Source of the DNA: Blastocatellia bacterium
GTDB taxonomy: Bacteria; Acidobacteriota; Blastocatellia; Pyrinomonadales; Pyrinomonadaceae
Assembly: GCA_016789265.1 (NCBI GenBank)
Contig: JAEUQK010000020.1
Span: 124,001 to 188,000 of the forward strand
Direction: 5' to 3'
DNA: 64,000 nucleotides
Shown: positions 23,033-31,264 of the stretch, in pieces
How positions within the stretch are numbered: position 1 is the first letter of the stretch
Layout: every line of letters starts with the position of its first letter
The notes under the pieces: generated by a model
Told to the model about the DNA's origin: nothing
What the model saw: the letters and a program-made list of their open reading frames with translations, nothing else
Database searches by the model: none
Program-made: the position numbers and the translations under genes

Positions 23033-23500
23033 CTACCAGCGATGATAGGCGGGGTGGCCTTCTTTGACGGCGACGAATGTGCCGCGGCAGGTAGCGCAAG
23101 TTTTGTCGTTAACGATGAGCTCGGCCTCGACGGTGGCGCGGTCTTCGCGGGAATCGACCACGCGGGCGCGTAACTTGATGAGCTGGTCAGCCGGTGTCGG
23201 CCGCAGTAGCTTAACGTGAAAATCGGCGGTGACGGTGCAATCGGGCTTGTCCTTGCCGTCTCGCTTCATCATGAACCACGTCGCGGTCCAATTCGAATGA
23301 CAATCGAGCAAGGCCCCGATAATGCCGCCGTTGAGCATTCCGGGAAATGCCTGATGGTGCGGTTCCGCCCGCCATTCCGAAACGACCTCGTCGCCTTCGG
23401 GAAAGCTATTGATGTGAAGCCCTTTCTCATTTGCCGGCCCGCAGCCGAAGCATATGCTGTCCGGTGAATATTCCTGTTGGAGTGATCTTGCGTTTTCCAT
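23033..23500 (-). CDS. PaaI-type hotdog thioesterase family protein
   Basis: The 155-residue protein has a hotdog fold pattern: ICFGCGPANEKGLHINSFPE near the N-terminus, then PHHQAFPGMLNGGIIGALLD with the central helix and catalytic Asp region, and KLLRPTPADQLIKLRARVVD. The C-x2-C in the first segment is common in a PaaI subgroup. It should cleave an acyl-CoA thioester, but the substrate is unknown. Conserved tail TCATCRGTFVAVKEGHPAYH. The gene is isolated, with its own terminator downstream. Confidence 0.85.
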   Translation of the reverse strand: MENARSLQQEYSPDSICFGCGPANEKGLHINSFPEGDEVVSEWRAEPHHQAFPGMLNGGIIGALLDCHSNWTATWFMMKRDGKDKPDCTVTADFHVKLLRPTPADQLIKLRARVVDSREDRATVEAELIVNDKTCATCRGTFVAVKEGHPAYHRW

Positions 23501-23639
23501 CCATTGTAAATATTACATTCATTTCACGTTTGGAATAAGTGCTGAACGGTAAGTCGCGGTTCTAACATACTTTTTCCCGAGGTTGCCGTCCGGGCTGACC
23601 TGTCGTAAATTTACTACGCCTCATTTCTTTCCAAAACCT

Positions 23640-25340
23640 ATGCTCACTTTGCTTGCGATCCTTTTTTTGGTTTGGCTCGTTTTTGGTTATTTCGCCTACG
23701 GGCGTTGGGTCACCCGACAATTTCAGCTTGACGACAGCCGCGAGACACCTGCGGTTTCGGTCAACGACAACGAGGATTTCGTTCCGGCGAAGAAGTTCTA
23801 CCTCTTCGGCCAGCACTTTTCGGCTATCGCGGCGGCGGGGCCAATAGCGGGACCGATCATTGCATGTGTCGCATTTGGGTGGCTGCCATGCTTGCTTTGG
23901 ATCGCATTGGGTGTGGTGTTGATCGGAGCCGTTCACGATTTTTCGGCCCTTGCTTCGTCTGTTCGTCACGGCGCGCAATCGATAGCGGAGATAACAAAGG
24001 AGAAGTTAGGCACCGGAGCGGGCCGCGCGATGATGGCATTCATCTGGATCGCCCTTGTCTATGTGATCGTTGCATTTACGGACATCACGGCGGGCACGTT
24101 CGTCTCGGGTGATGACGCGTTGGTCGGTGAGACCAAATTCAATCCGGGCGGTGCGGTCGCATTTGCGAGCGTTGCTTATCTGTTGCTTTCTATCGTTCTT
24201 GGCCTTGTCGAACGCTATTTGAAGCCGCCGTTATGGCTGACGACGATCATCTTCGTGCCTGCGACATTTGCACTTTCATATTTGGGGACGCAGTTTTCAT
24301 ATGTGTTTGCGCTCAGCCATCTGAGCTGGTCGATGGTGATCCTGATCTATTGCGTCGTCGCGTCGCTCGTGCCGGTGTGGGCTCTGCTTCAGCCGCGCGG
24401 ATATCTCGGTGGATTTGTGCTCTATTCGGCAATTGCGGTCGGAGTTATCGGCGTATTCTTTGGCGGATATTCGATACAGCAGCCGGCGTTCAAATCGTTC
24501 GATGTCGGCGGCATGACCGGAATGTTGTTTCCGTTTCTTTTTGTGACGATCGCATGCGGAGCGTGTTCGGGTTTTCACGGGCTGGTCTGTTCGGGCACGA
24601 CGTCGAAACAGATAGAGAAAGAATCGGACACGCGACCCGTAGGTTACGGAGCGATGCTTGCCGAAGGATTTGTAGCGTTCATTGCTCTCGTAACCGTTAT
24701 GATCGCGGCGAGCGATATGCTCGTGGGGCCGGACGGTAAGGCTCTCTCGGCAGGAAAGATCTACGGCAACGGCATCGGGAACTTTCTGACACTGTTGATC
24801 GGGAAAGAAAATCTGCAATTTGCGATCACGTTCGGAGCAATGGCGTTCTCGACGTTCGTTTTTGACACGCTCGACGTTTCGATGCGGCTTGGACGTTACA
24901 TTGTGCAGGAACTTTGCGGCATTCCTGGCCGCGTCGGTGCGATCATCGGGACGCTTGCGACCGTTGCGATCCCATTTCTGCTCATATTCTTTGCAAAGCC
25001 CGGTTCGTATCTTGATTTCTGGACTCTTTTCGGAGCATCTAACCAACTACTCGCAGCGCTTACACTTCTCTCCATTACGGTGTGGCTGCATCAGGCACGA
25101 AAGCGGATCGCATTCACGCTTCTGCCGATGCTTTTCGTCCTCGTGATCACGCTTTGGGCTCTTGGCTCGATGGTATACGGGAATTTCACGAACACGAGCG
25201 GCTTCGATATCAAATTTGTGAACGGGGTTGCGTCGCTTGTGCTGATCTGCCTGGCGATCTATTTGGTCGTAACGGCTTTCCTAAAGCTGCGCAGGGAGAA
25301 CGGAACGAGCCCGGACGCAGAAAATCCGGTCGCAGCGTGA
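23640..25340 (+). CDS. cstA: carbon starvation protein A, peptide/pyruvate transporter family
   Basis: CstA proteins are inner-membrane transporters for peptides or pyruvate. From ATG 23640 the protein has 566 residues and about 14 or more helices. Recognisable CstA motifs include DFVPAKKFYLFGQHFSAIAA followed by GPIAGPI, then ALGVVLIGAVHDFSALASSV, and CGACSGFHGLVCSGTTSKQI, the signature with a Cys-rich loop. The frame from 23583 would add 19 residues before the first helix and is less likely. A charged C-terminus follows the last helix. It is single, with no LytS/LytTR-type regulator adjacent. Confidence 0.92.
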   Translation: MLTLLAILFLVWLVFGYFAYGRWVTRQFQLDDSRETPAVSVNDNEDFVPAKKFYLFGQHFSAIAAAGPIAGPIIACVAFGWLPCLLWIALGVVLIGAVHDFSALASSVRHGAQSIAEITKEKLGTGAGRAMMAFIWIALVYVIVAFTDITAGTFVSGDDALVGETKFNPGGAVAFASVAYLLLSIVLGLVERYLKPPLWLTTIIFVPATFALSYLGTQFSYVFALSHLSWSMVILIYCVVASLVPVWALLQPRGYLGGFVLYSAIAVGVIGVFFGGYSIQQPAFKSFDVGGMTGMLFPFLFVTIACGACSGFHGLVCSGTTSKQIEKESDTRPVGYGAMLAEGFVAFIALVTVMIAASDMLVGPDGKALSAGKIYGNGIGNFLTLLIGKENLQFAITFGAMAFSTFVFDTLDVSMRLGRYIVQELCGIPGRVGAIIGTLATVAIPFLLIFFAKPGSYLDFWTLFGASNQLLAALTLLSITVWLHQARKRIAFTLLPMLFVLVITLWALGSMVYGNFTNTSGFDIKFVNGVASLVLICLAIYLVVTAFLKLRRENGTSPDAENPVAA

Positions 25341-25356
25341 AACTTTCAACTGATCC

Positions 25357-25368
25357 GATACGCGTATC
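25357..25368. promoter_or_regulatory. 12-bp perfect palindrome upstream of the di-iron/MBL gene
   Basis: GATACGCGTATC at 25357-25368 is a perfect palindrome in the 65-nt gap between cstA and the MBL-fold gene. It could be an operator, but it is short enough to occur by chance. A weaker AAACCT/AGGTTT hairpin follows at 25376-25391. Confidence 0.3.
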
Positions 25369-25405
25369 ATCCTGCAAACCTGTTTAGGTTTCAAGGAGAG
25401 TTCAA

Positions 25406-26137
25406 ATGACCACCATAACAGAGATCGCACCGGACACCTTCAGGATCAACACCTTTATTTCAGAGGCAAATCTGGGATTTAGCCAATTCCTGATCCGAGA
25501 CGAAGAGCCACTGCTGTTTCACACGGGAATGCGGGCTTTGTTTCCCGCGGTTCGTGAAGCCGTAGCTAAACTGATCGACCCGGCAACACTTCGGTGGGCA
25601 GCATTCAGTCATTTCGAGGCAGACGAGTGTGGTTCGCTGAACGAATGGCAGGGGATCGCACCGCAGGCCGCAGCCGTGTGCAGCATGGTAGCGAAGATGG
25701 TCAGCGTGGACGATTTTGCGTCTAAGAATCCAGCAAAGGGAATGGTCGATGGCGAGGAGTTCTCGACCGGAAATCACACTTTCCGGTTCCTGGCGACCCC
25801 GCATGTTCCGCATAACTGGGAGGCGGGACTATTGTTCGATACGACTACAGGTGTTCTGTTCTCGTCGGACATACTGCACCAGAACGGCGACGTGGCCGCG
25901 ATCACATCTGAAAGTGTTACCGACCGCGTCCGTCAATCGATGCTTGAGATGCAGGCGAGCCCGCTCGCGGATTATCTGCCGTACACGCCAAAGACCGATG
26001 CAACTCTCAAACGCGTCGCGGCGTTGAAGCCCTCGACGGTCGCATCGATGCACGGCTCTATCTATACAGGCGACGGCGAAAAGGCGATCCTGGAATATGC
26101 GGATGTGTTGAGAGAGGTGTTCGGCGGCAATGGCTAA
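25406..26137 (+). CDS. MBL-fold di-iron (ODP, flavodiiron-like) protein
   Basis: The 243-residue protein matches the oxygen-binding di-iron domain of flavodiiron proteins without the flavodoxin part. Ligand motifs are [11 protein letters not shown] (H-x-E-x-D), [10 protein letters not shown] with the His pair, [10 protein letters not shown] with the bridging Asp, and SMHGSIYTG at the C-terminus. Such proteins sense or reduce O2 or NO, or act as phosphodiesterases. AAGGAGAG precedes the start at good spacing. The stop codon overlaps the end of the convergent zinc-ribbon gene by 4 nt. Confidence 0.85.
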   Translation: MTTITEIAPDTFRINTFISEANLGFSQFLIRDEEPLLFHTGMRALFPAVREAVAKLIDPATLRWAAFSHFEADECGSLNEWQGIAPQAAAVCSMVAKMVSVDDFASKNPAKGMVDGEEFSTGNHTFRFLATPHVPHNWEAGLLFDTTTGVLFSSDILHQNGDVAAITSESVTDRVRQSMLEMQASPLADYLPYTPKTDATLKRVAALKPSTVASMHGSIYTGDGEKAILEYADVLREVFGGNG

Positions 26138-26586
26138 CGTTCGCCGATGGGGACCTTGTCGAGTGTCCGGGTCGTGCTGTCGGTTACACTTGCCGGCTGT
26201 CGATATTCTTCAAGCTGCGCGGTTGTTCGCGGCGGCAGTTGAACCAGCTGTTGCTGTTGGCTTGCTGGCTCGACGTACTTGCCGCTAAGCTTCGCGTCGA
26301 TCAGCTTTGAAACTTGGCGCATGATCATGAAGCAGATGCCGAAAAGGATCATCAGATAAATAACTGCAAAAATAAACACGGGTTCTGGCTTTTGCAGCTT
26401 GTCCAGCAGGATCACAAGAATGCCGATCAACACCCCGAGGCCCGTCGTTGTGACAACGATAAGTGCGGTAACGAGTGTGTTCAAGATCGACTTTTGACCG
26501 CTATCGTCTCGCCTTAACTGCGCACCACAGGCATTGCAGAAATTCAGGGCCTCATCGATCTGTTTACCGCAGCGTTCGCAATACAT
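26134..26586 (-). CDS. zinc-ribbon membrane protein, paralogue 1
   Basis: The 150-residue protein has an N-terminal zinc ribbon (MYCERCGKQ, then [10 protein letters not shown]: two C-x2-C pairs), two membrane helices (about 35-60 and 70-92), a Q-rich linker and a C-terminal tail [20 protein letters not shown]. The same architecture and tail occur in the next gene, so the two are paralogues. The role is unknown. The conserved tail after the membrane part suggests a binding peptide or processing signal. It is 8 nt from the paralogue on the same strand. Confidence 0.75.
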   Translation of the reverse strand: MYCERCGKQIDEALNFCNACGAQLRRDDSGQKSILNTLVTALIVVTTTGLGVLIGILVILLDKLQKPEPVFIFAVIYLMILFGICFMIMRQVSKLIDAKLSGKYVEPASQQQQLVQLPPRTTAQLEEYRQPASVTDSTTRTLDKVPIGER

Positions 26587-26594
26587 AATTCGGG

Positions 26595-27044
26595 TCAGTC
26601 TCGTTCGACAGCAACTTTATCAAGGGTTCGCGTTGTATGGTCCGTGACGCTTGCAGGTGCTGTCATCGATTCCGGAAGTTGTGCCGTAATGACCGGCGGC
26701 AAATATGCCCGTTCATCCGATCGTGATCCATTGATCGTTTGCGACTTAGTGTCATCCCGAAAAATGCGTCCATATCGAAGGATCAGGGTGCATATCCCAA
26801 AAAGGGCCGCGAAATAGAATGCGGTGATGCCGACAAGATCGCTGCCTGTCACGCCGTCCCTTACCAAAATCCGCATCAAGATCACGAACGCAAACATACC
26901 GATACCGGCAGTTCCACCGGCGATCAGCAACGGATTGGACATCGAATTTGCCAGTGCTTCACGATCGTCTGCGACACGCCGGCCGCAGCGGCTGCAGTAA
27001 TTCAGCGCAGACTGGATCTCGGAACCGCAACCAGCACAAAACAT
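26595..27044 (-). CDS. zinc-ribbon membrane protein, paralogue 2
   Basis: A 149-residue paralogue of the preceding protein: MFCAGCGSE and NYCSRCGRRV form the zinc ribbon, followed by two helices (LLIAGGTAGIGMFAFVILM and ITAFYFAALFGICTLIL) and a polar tail with TAQLPESMTAPASVTDHTTR, then TLDKVAVERD. The tail motif [15 protein letters not shown] is nearly identical to that of the neighbour although the linkers differ, which argues for selection on the tail. The gene is 4 nt from the DUF4870-like gene and is probably translated from the same mRNA. Confidence 0.75.
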   Translation of the reverse strand: MFCAGCGSEIQSALNYCSRCGRRVADDREALANSMSNPLLIAGGTAGIGMFAFVILMRILVRDGVTGSDLVGITAFYFAALFGICTLILRYGRIFRDDTKSQTINGSRSDERAYLPPVITAQLPESMTAPASVTDHTTRTLDKVAVERD

Positions 27045-27048
27045 AGAA

Positions 27049-27714
27049 TTAAGATCTTATCGGCCCGATCTTTTCCTCAAGCCAGTTGGTCAGGTCATCC
27101 ACAGACTCGATATGGACGGGTTTGCCAGTCCATGCTTTTATGGCAAAAATGATCAGCATTACCGTGGTAACGGCAGTAAAAATGCCGCTGCCGATATTTG
27201 CAAGGTCGGTGACATTTCCGACGATACCGAGAATTGTAGTGACGATGAGTATCCCCACGTGTGCCGCAAGGCCCTGTGCCGCATGAAACCTCACCTTTGC
27301 TTCCTCTTTGGGGATGATCAAAAGCAGAATCAGCCCTGCGACGAGTCCGATAGTAAACGGGATATAAGGCAGGCCGATGAGCCATTTTTCAGGCATGCCT
27401 GTCTTCGCGACCTTTCGCTCGCCGGCACGATTCATTTCAGCGAATTTGGATTGCTGGTAAACCGCGGGCGGCGGTCCGCCTTGAAAAGCGTAGGCATTGA
27501 ACTGAGCTTCGCTGAACCGCTGCGTTTCGTCCTCGGTAATGCTCGGCGGCGTTGACGTGGGAAACTCCGCTGTGGAATAGGGCGAGTTCTTGGGCGCAGT
27601 AAACGCAGGGGCCGGCGCGGAATAGGCCGTCACATCGGGCGACGTCGGAGCCGTGTTTCGTACTCGATCCGGAAACTCCGGATCGAGCGGATTTGTGTCG
27701 AATTTTTTCGGCAT
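27049..27714 (-). CDS. DUF4870/Tic20-like membrane protein with Pro-rich N-terminus
   Basis: About 221 residues. The first 100 are rich in Pro, Thr, Ser and Ala and probably disordered. The membrane part starts EKWLIGLPYIPFTIGLVAGL and continues with EEAKVRFHAAQGLAAHVGIL, the DUF4870/Tic20-like pattern (F/Y-H-A-x-Q), then two further helices. The end DDLTNWLEEKIG is soluble. Function unknown. It heads a probable operon with the two zinc-ribbon paralogues; the ATG at 27714 is chosen over 27723. Confidence 0.75.
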   Translation of the reverse strand: MPKKFDTNPLDPEFPDRVRNTAPTSPDVTAYSAPAPAFTAPKNSPYSTAEFPTSTPPSITEDETQRFSEAQFNAYAFQGGPPPAVYQQSKFAEMNRAGERKVAKTGMPEKWLIGLPYIPFTIGLVAGLILLLIIPKEEAKVRFHAAQGLAAHVGILIVTTILGIVGNVTDLANIGSGIFTAVTTVMLIIFAIKAWTGKPVHIESVDDLTNWLEEKIGPIRS

Positions 27715-27773
27715 CGTCAGCAATATTTTACGACAACTTGGCCCGATTAGTTCAATAAATCGAATCTGATCGT

Positions 27774-29600
27774 CTATGGGTGCGGCTCGATCACGGCAAT
27801 TCCCAGCTCATCCAGCTGTGCATTGTCCACGTCGCCGGGCGAGTCCATCATCAGGTCCTGGGCCGACGCTGTTTTCGGGAACGCCATAACGTCACGAATG
27901 TTCTCAGTTCCGCAGAGGATCATGCAGGTGCGTTCGATCCCGGCGGCGAAGCCTCCGTGCGGCGGCGTGCCGTATTCTAATGCGTCGAGGAAAAAACCAA
28001 ATCTCGCACGCGCGGATTCCGGCGTCATCCCGAGAGCCTTGAAGTTCAGCGCCTGAACCTCTTTTTGGTGGATACGGATCGAACCGCCGGCGCATTCGTA
28101 GCCGTTAATAACTGCGTCATAGGCTTTTGCACGGACCTGTCCGAGAAGGTGATGCTGTGACGGGTCGTTAACCCCAGTGCGAAAAAGCTCGAGGTCTTCG
28201 TCCATCGGCGATGTGAACGGATGATGGGCTGCGACGTACGTATCCGTCTCGTCATCATGTTCGAACATCGGGAACTCGGTAACAATAAGACATTCGTAGC
28301 GATCGCGTTCGATCAGGTCCTCGCGTCGTGCGACCTCATTGCGCAGCGCGCCGAGGGCGGCAGCAACGACCGGTTTCTTTCCAGCGACGATCAGAACCGC
28401 GTCGCCTTTTTCAGCTCCCGCAATGGACGCAAGTTCGGCGATCTTGGGTTCGCCAAGAGCCTTGAGAAGTGAAGATGTTGTTTCATCGCCGAGTTTGATC
28501 CAGGCTAATGCCCCGGCGCCGTAACGCCTAACGAATTCCTGAAGCTCATCGGTCTGCTTGCGCGAGTAATGGGCCTTGCCCTTTACAACGATCGCTTTTA
28601 TCTCGCCGCCTGCTCTCAAGGTGTCAGCAAAAGGTGCGAAGTCCGACTCTTTGAGACTGTCACTCAGATCCTGCAATTCCATTCCAAAACGCAGGTCGGG
28701 TTTGTCGCTTCCATAACGTCGCATGGCCTCAGAGTAAGTCATCCGCGGCCATTCGGCCGGTAAGTTCACGTCGATCAGTTTCAAGACGTGATTGAACATC
28801 CCTTCCATTTCCCGATAGACCTGCTCGCGGTTGACGAACGACATCTCCATGTCGAGTTGCGTAAATTCTGGCTGGCGGTCGGCTCGGAGGTCTTCGTCAC
28901 GGAAACATCGCGCGATCTGGTAATAGCGGTCGAGGCCCGAGATCATTGTGATCTGTTTCAGGATCTGCGGCGATTGCGGCAGAGCGAAAAATTTGCCCGT
29001 ATGAATCCGCGAAGGCACGATGAAGTCACGCGCGCCTTCGGGTGTCGATTTCAACAATATCGGCGTCTCGATCTCAAGAAAGCCGCGATCGTCGAAGTAT
29101 TCGCGGATCGCCTTCACCGCCTTCGCACGCATTATGATGTTCTGCTGCAAGGCCGGGCGGCGCAGGTCGAGATAGCGATACTTCAGCCGCGTGTCCTCGC
29201 TCGCAAGATTCTCGCTTCCGGCAACTTCAAGCTGGAACGGCGGCACCTTGGCATCATTCAGTATGAGGATCTCGCGAACATAGACCTCTATGTCTCCGGT
29301 AGCGAGTTTTGCATTGTGCGTGCCTTCGGCGCGGCTTACGACTTCACCCTTCACGGCGATGACAAACTCACCGCGGAGGTTCTTTGCCTTTGCATGAGCC
29401 TCGGCTGCGGTCTCTTCGCTCACCACAACCTGGGTCAAACCATGCCGGTCGCGAAGGTCGATAAACGTAAAAACGCCAAAATCACGCTTCTTCGCCACCC
29501 AGCCCATCAAAACGACGTGCCGCCCGACGTGCGACTCTCTCAATTCACCGCAGGTATGCGTACGTTCCAAGTTCCCTAATACATCCAACATAAGATTCAT
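27774..29600 (-). CDS. aspS: aspartyl-tRNA synthetase (bacterial type)
   Basis: Charges tRNA-Asp. The 608-residue length is that of bacterial AspRS with its GAD insertion domain. Visible parts are the OB-fold anticodon domain (VLMGWVAKKRDFGVFTFIDL), class II motif 2 (YYQIARCFRDEDLRADRQPE, then FTQLDMEMSF) and motif 3 (GFAAGIERTCMILC). In RRRDxG-type comparisons the key specificity position holds Phe rather than the usual Leu or His, so whether it also charges tRNA-Asn is undecided. ATG 29591 is an alternative start. The leader upstream has an attenuator-like layout. Confidence 0.93.
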   Translation of the reverse strand: MNLMLDVLGNLERTHTCGELRESHVGRHVVLMGWVAKKRDFGVFTFIDLRDRHGLTQVVVSEETAAEAHAKAKNLRGEFVIAVKGEVVSRAEGTHNAKLATGDIEVYVREILILNDAKVPPFQLEVAGSENLASEDTRLKYRYLDLRRPALQQNIIMRAKAVKAIREYFDDRGFLEIETPILLKSTPEGARDFIVPSRIHTGKFFALPQSPQILKQITMISGLDRYYQIARCFRDEDLRADRQPEFTQLDMEMSFVNREQVYREMEGMFNHVLKLIDVNLPAEWPRMTYSEAMRRYGSDKPDLRFGMELQDLSDSLKESDFAPFADTLRAGGEIKAIVVKGKAHYSRKQTDELQEFVRRYGAGALAWIKLGDETTSSLLKALGEPKIAELASIAGAEKGDAVLIVAGKKPVVAAALGALRNEVARREDLIERDRYECLIVTEFPMFEHDDETDTYVAAHHPFTSPMDEDLELFRTGVNDPSQHHLLGQVRAKAYDAVINGYECAGGSIRIHQKEVQALNFKALGMTPESARARFGFFLDALEYGTPPHGGFAAGIERTCMILCGTENIRDVMAFPKTASAQDLMMDSPGDVDNAQLDELGIAVIEPHP

Positions 29601-29680
29601 TAACCGCTAAACGCGCGCAAAACGCTAAAGATCAGGGAATAACTTCTAGTGTGTTTGGCGTAGTTCGCGGCTTTTCTTCT

Positions 29681-29723
29681 CCAAAAACAAAAACGCCTTT
29701 CGATCTGCGACAGACGAAAGGCG
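29681..29723 (-). terminator. aspS: intrinsic terminator in the aspS leader (possible attenuator)
   Basis: Perfect 9-bp arms, CGCCTTTCG (29694-29702) and CGAAAGGCG (29715-29723), with a 12-nt loop; on the minus strand the stem is followed by TTTTTGTTTTTGG. It lies about 80 nt before the aspS start and downstream of a candidate promoter. No complete minus-strand gene precedes it, so it most likely acts within the aspS leader or ends a small RNA of roughly 118 nt. Confidence 0.8.
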
Positions 29724-29757
29724 GAACGCGGAACCTTGGGTCCTCCAGCGCTCTCGC

Positions 29758-29793
29758 CTACGTATTATTGTCGTTAAATCGAACGGCGGTCAT
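29758..29793 (-). CDS. candidate aspS leader peptide (11 codons)
   Basis: The minus-strand frame reads MTAVRFNDNNT and stop. Codons 7-10 are AAC GAC AAT AAT, that is Asn-Asp-Asn-Asn, which suits a sensor of charged tRNA-Asn and tRNA-Asp upstream of aspS. The stop codon lies against AGGCG, which can pair with CGCCT of the terminator stem. No Shine-Dalgarno sequence is seen and the predicted RNA start is only about five bases before the ATG, so translation would be leaderless. This is an inference from layout. Confidence 0.4.
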   Translation of the reverse strand: MTAVRFNDNNT

Positions 29794-29805
29794 AAAGCAA
29801 ACGTG

Positions 29806-29835
29806 ATAATACCTGAACTAGCGACGTTTTGGCAA
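29806..29835 (-). promoter_or_regulatory. aspS: candidate aspS leader promoter
   Basis: On the minus strand TTGCCA (29835-29830), an 18-nt spacer, and TATTAT (29811-29806) match sigma-70-type elements at five of six positions each. A start near 29798 fits the leader reading frame and the terminator, giving a short RNA of about 118 nt if termination occurs. Confidence 0.55.
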
Positions 29836-30014
29836 CTAACTAGCCATTTTCGAGGGGTTTTCCGCGTTATGATGTGAGATATTTACCAAGAATTGCGTAT
29901 TTTCTTGATGAATCATTACGATGGGCCAAGTGGAACGGCCCTATTTCGACTCTTTGGCTCGGCACGTTGTTTGCACGAATTGGAATGGTGAAAGCAATCC
30001 TTCTGGAGAAGACT

Positions 30015-31262
30015 ATGCGAATACGATCATGTATCTTTGCGTTTGCGTTTATTTTGGCACTGTTTTGCTCATCCGCCTCGGCAGATATCAGAGTGAAGCA
30101 GAAGGTAACGACGAGCGGTCAGACCGTCGAGTCGACCAGGTCGATCAAAGGCTCGCGCGAGCGAACCGAACAAAAGGTCGAAATGGACGATCCTCAGGCA
30201 GCGGCGTTCATGCCGCAGATCGCAACAATTACGCAGTGCGATCTGCGACGCACGGTGCGGCTGAACGATCGGAAGCAGCTTTATTTGGTCGAACCGTTCG
30301 ATGATTCTGATACCGGGCCTGTTACGAAGACCACGCCGGCGCCTACGCGGATAACCACGACGCGTCAAGGCGGCACAATGACCATTACTTACTTGGTAAA
30401 GGACACCGGCGAGAGGAAGATGATGTTTGGACTTCAGGCACGCCACCTGATCGTGACGAACGAGATGGAGAGTTCCGCAGATTCCTGTAACGGACCAAGC
30501 AAGTCGAAGATCGAATATGACGGCTGGTATGTCGACTTTTCCGCAGAATTCAATTGTCCTACCGCGAGGCCGGAGATTCCCGAACGAAGAGATCCGCGAC
30601 GCCCGGACTGCCGGGATCGAATAGTCATGAAAGGCAGTGCTGCCCGGACCGGCTTTCTGCTGCAGGGTACGATGACGATGTTCGGATCGGACGGAAAGCC
30701 ACAAATGACCCAAACCACAGAGACGCTTGAACTTTCACGTGCACCGTTGGATTCGGCACTTTTTGATATTCCCGCCGGTTACAAGCAGACAAGTTCGCAG
30801 CAGGATCTTTACGCGATCTCCATGCCATCATTGGCAGATCTTGGCCGCACTGACCGGCCCACAGGTGTTGCCAAGGCAAACACTTCGGCGAAGTCGGTGT
30901 CGCTGAATATTACTTATCCGAATGTACAGCCTGATGTACGCTCGGAGGTCGAGGCGTACGTTCGCAGCAAGATCTCTCAGCAAGGCCTAAGGACGGTATC
31001 GGGCGGCGGCGACTACGGCTTGAATATCGAATTTCGCCAGATCAAGGAATCGACAGCAGGAAAGATCGGCGGCATCTTTGGGAAAGTGACAGGCGTGGAT
31101 ACTAAGGCCGGAAAGGTCGACATTGACATGACTGCGACTCTTTCCGGAGGCGCTAACGGACAAGCGAAGGTGAAGAACAAGTTCGACGGACCAATGTCTG
31201 ACGGTCTTCGTGCGGCGATTGACCAGGCCCTCGATCAATTGCTGGAGAAGATAGAGAACTAA
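30015..31262 (+). CDS. secreted lipoprotein-independent protein with DUF4412-like region, unknown
   Basis: From ATG 30015 (preceded by CTGGAG at good spacing) the product has 415 residues, starting with a signal peptide MRIRSCIFAFAFILALFCSS. The first half has a beta-rich pattern KQKVTTSGQTVESTRSIKG and IATITQCDLRRTVRLNDRKQ, like DUF4412-type proteins that track a reporter quantity. The C-terminal 110 residues start SVSLNITYPNVQPDVRSEVE and end in a helix. The longer frame from 29874 adds 47 residues without a signal and is rejected. No operon partners. Function unknown. Confidence 0.65.
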   Translation: MRIRSCIFAFAFILALFCSSASADIRVKQKVTTSGQTVESTRSIKGSRERTEQKVEMDDPQAAAFMPQIATITQCDLRRTVRLNDRKQLYLVEPFDDSDTGPVTKTTPAPTRITTTRQGGTMTITYLVKDTGERKMMFGLQARHLIVTNEMESSADSCNGPSKSKIEYDGWYVDFSAEFNCPTARPEIPERRDPRRPDCRDRIVMKGSAARTGFLLQGTMTMFGSDGKPQMTQTTETLELSRAPLDSALFDIPAGYKQTSSQQDLYAISMPSLADLGRTDRPTGVAKANTSAKSVSLNITYPNVQPDVRSEVEAYVRSKISQQGLRTVSGGGDYGLNIEFRQIKESTAGKIGGIFGKVTGVDTKAGKVDIDMTATLSGGANGQAKVKNKFDGPMSDGLRAAIDQALDQLLEKIEN

Positions 31263-31264
31263 CG

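Noticed and set aside
24297..25046. Long minus-strand frame inside cstA
   Set aside because: The translation is Arg/His-rich and featureless, as expected for an antisense reading of a membrane-protein gene.
28788..29579. Plus-strand frame opposite aspS
   Set aside because: It has no domain and lies wholly inside aspS, which has all class II synthetase motifs.
29681..29835. SRP RNA or tmRNA in the aspS upstream region
   Set aside because: The transcript lacks the GGAAG-type SRP loop and the tmRNA tag frame. It is kept as a leader or unidentified small RNA instead.
30069..30713. Long minus-strand frame opposite the secreted protein at 30015
   Set aside because: Its translation has no recognisable domain, and the plus strand has a signal peptide, a ribosome binding site and a coherent sequence. 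It is an antisense shadow.
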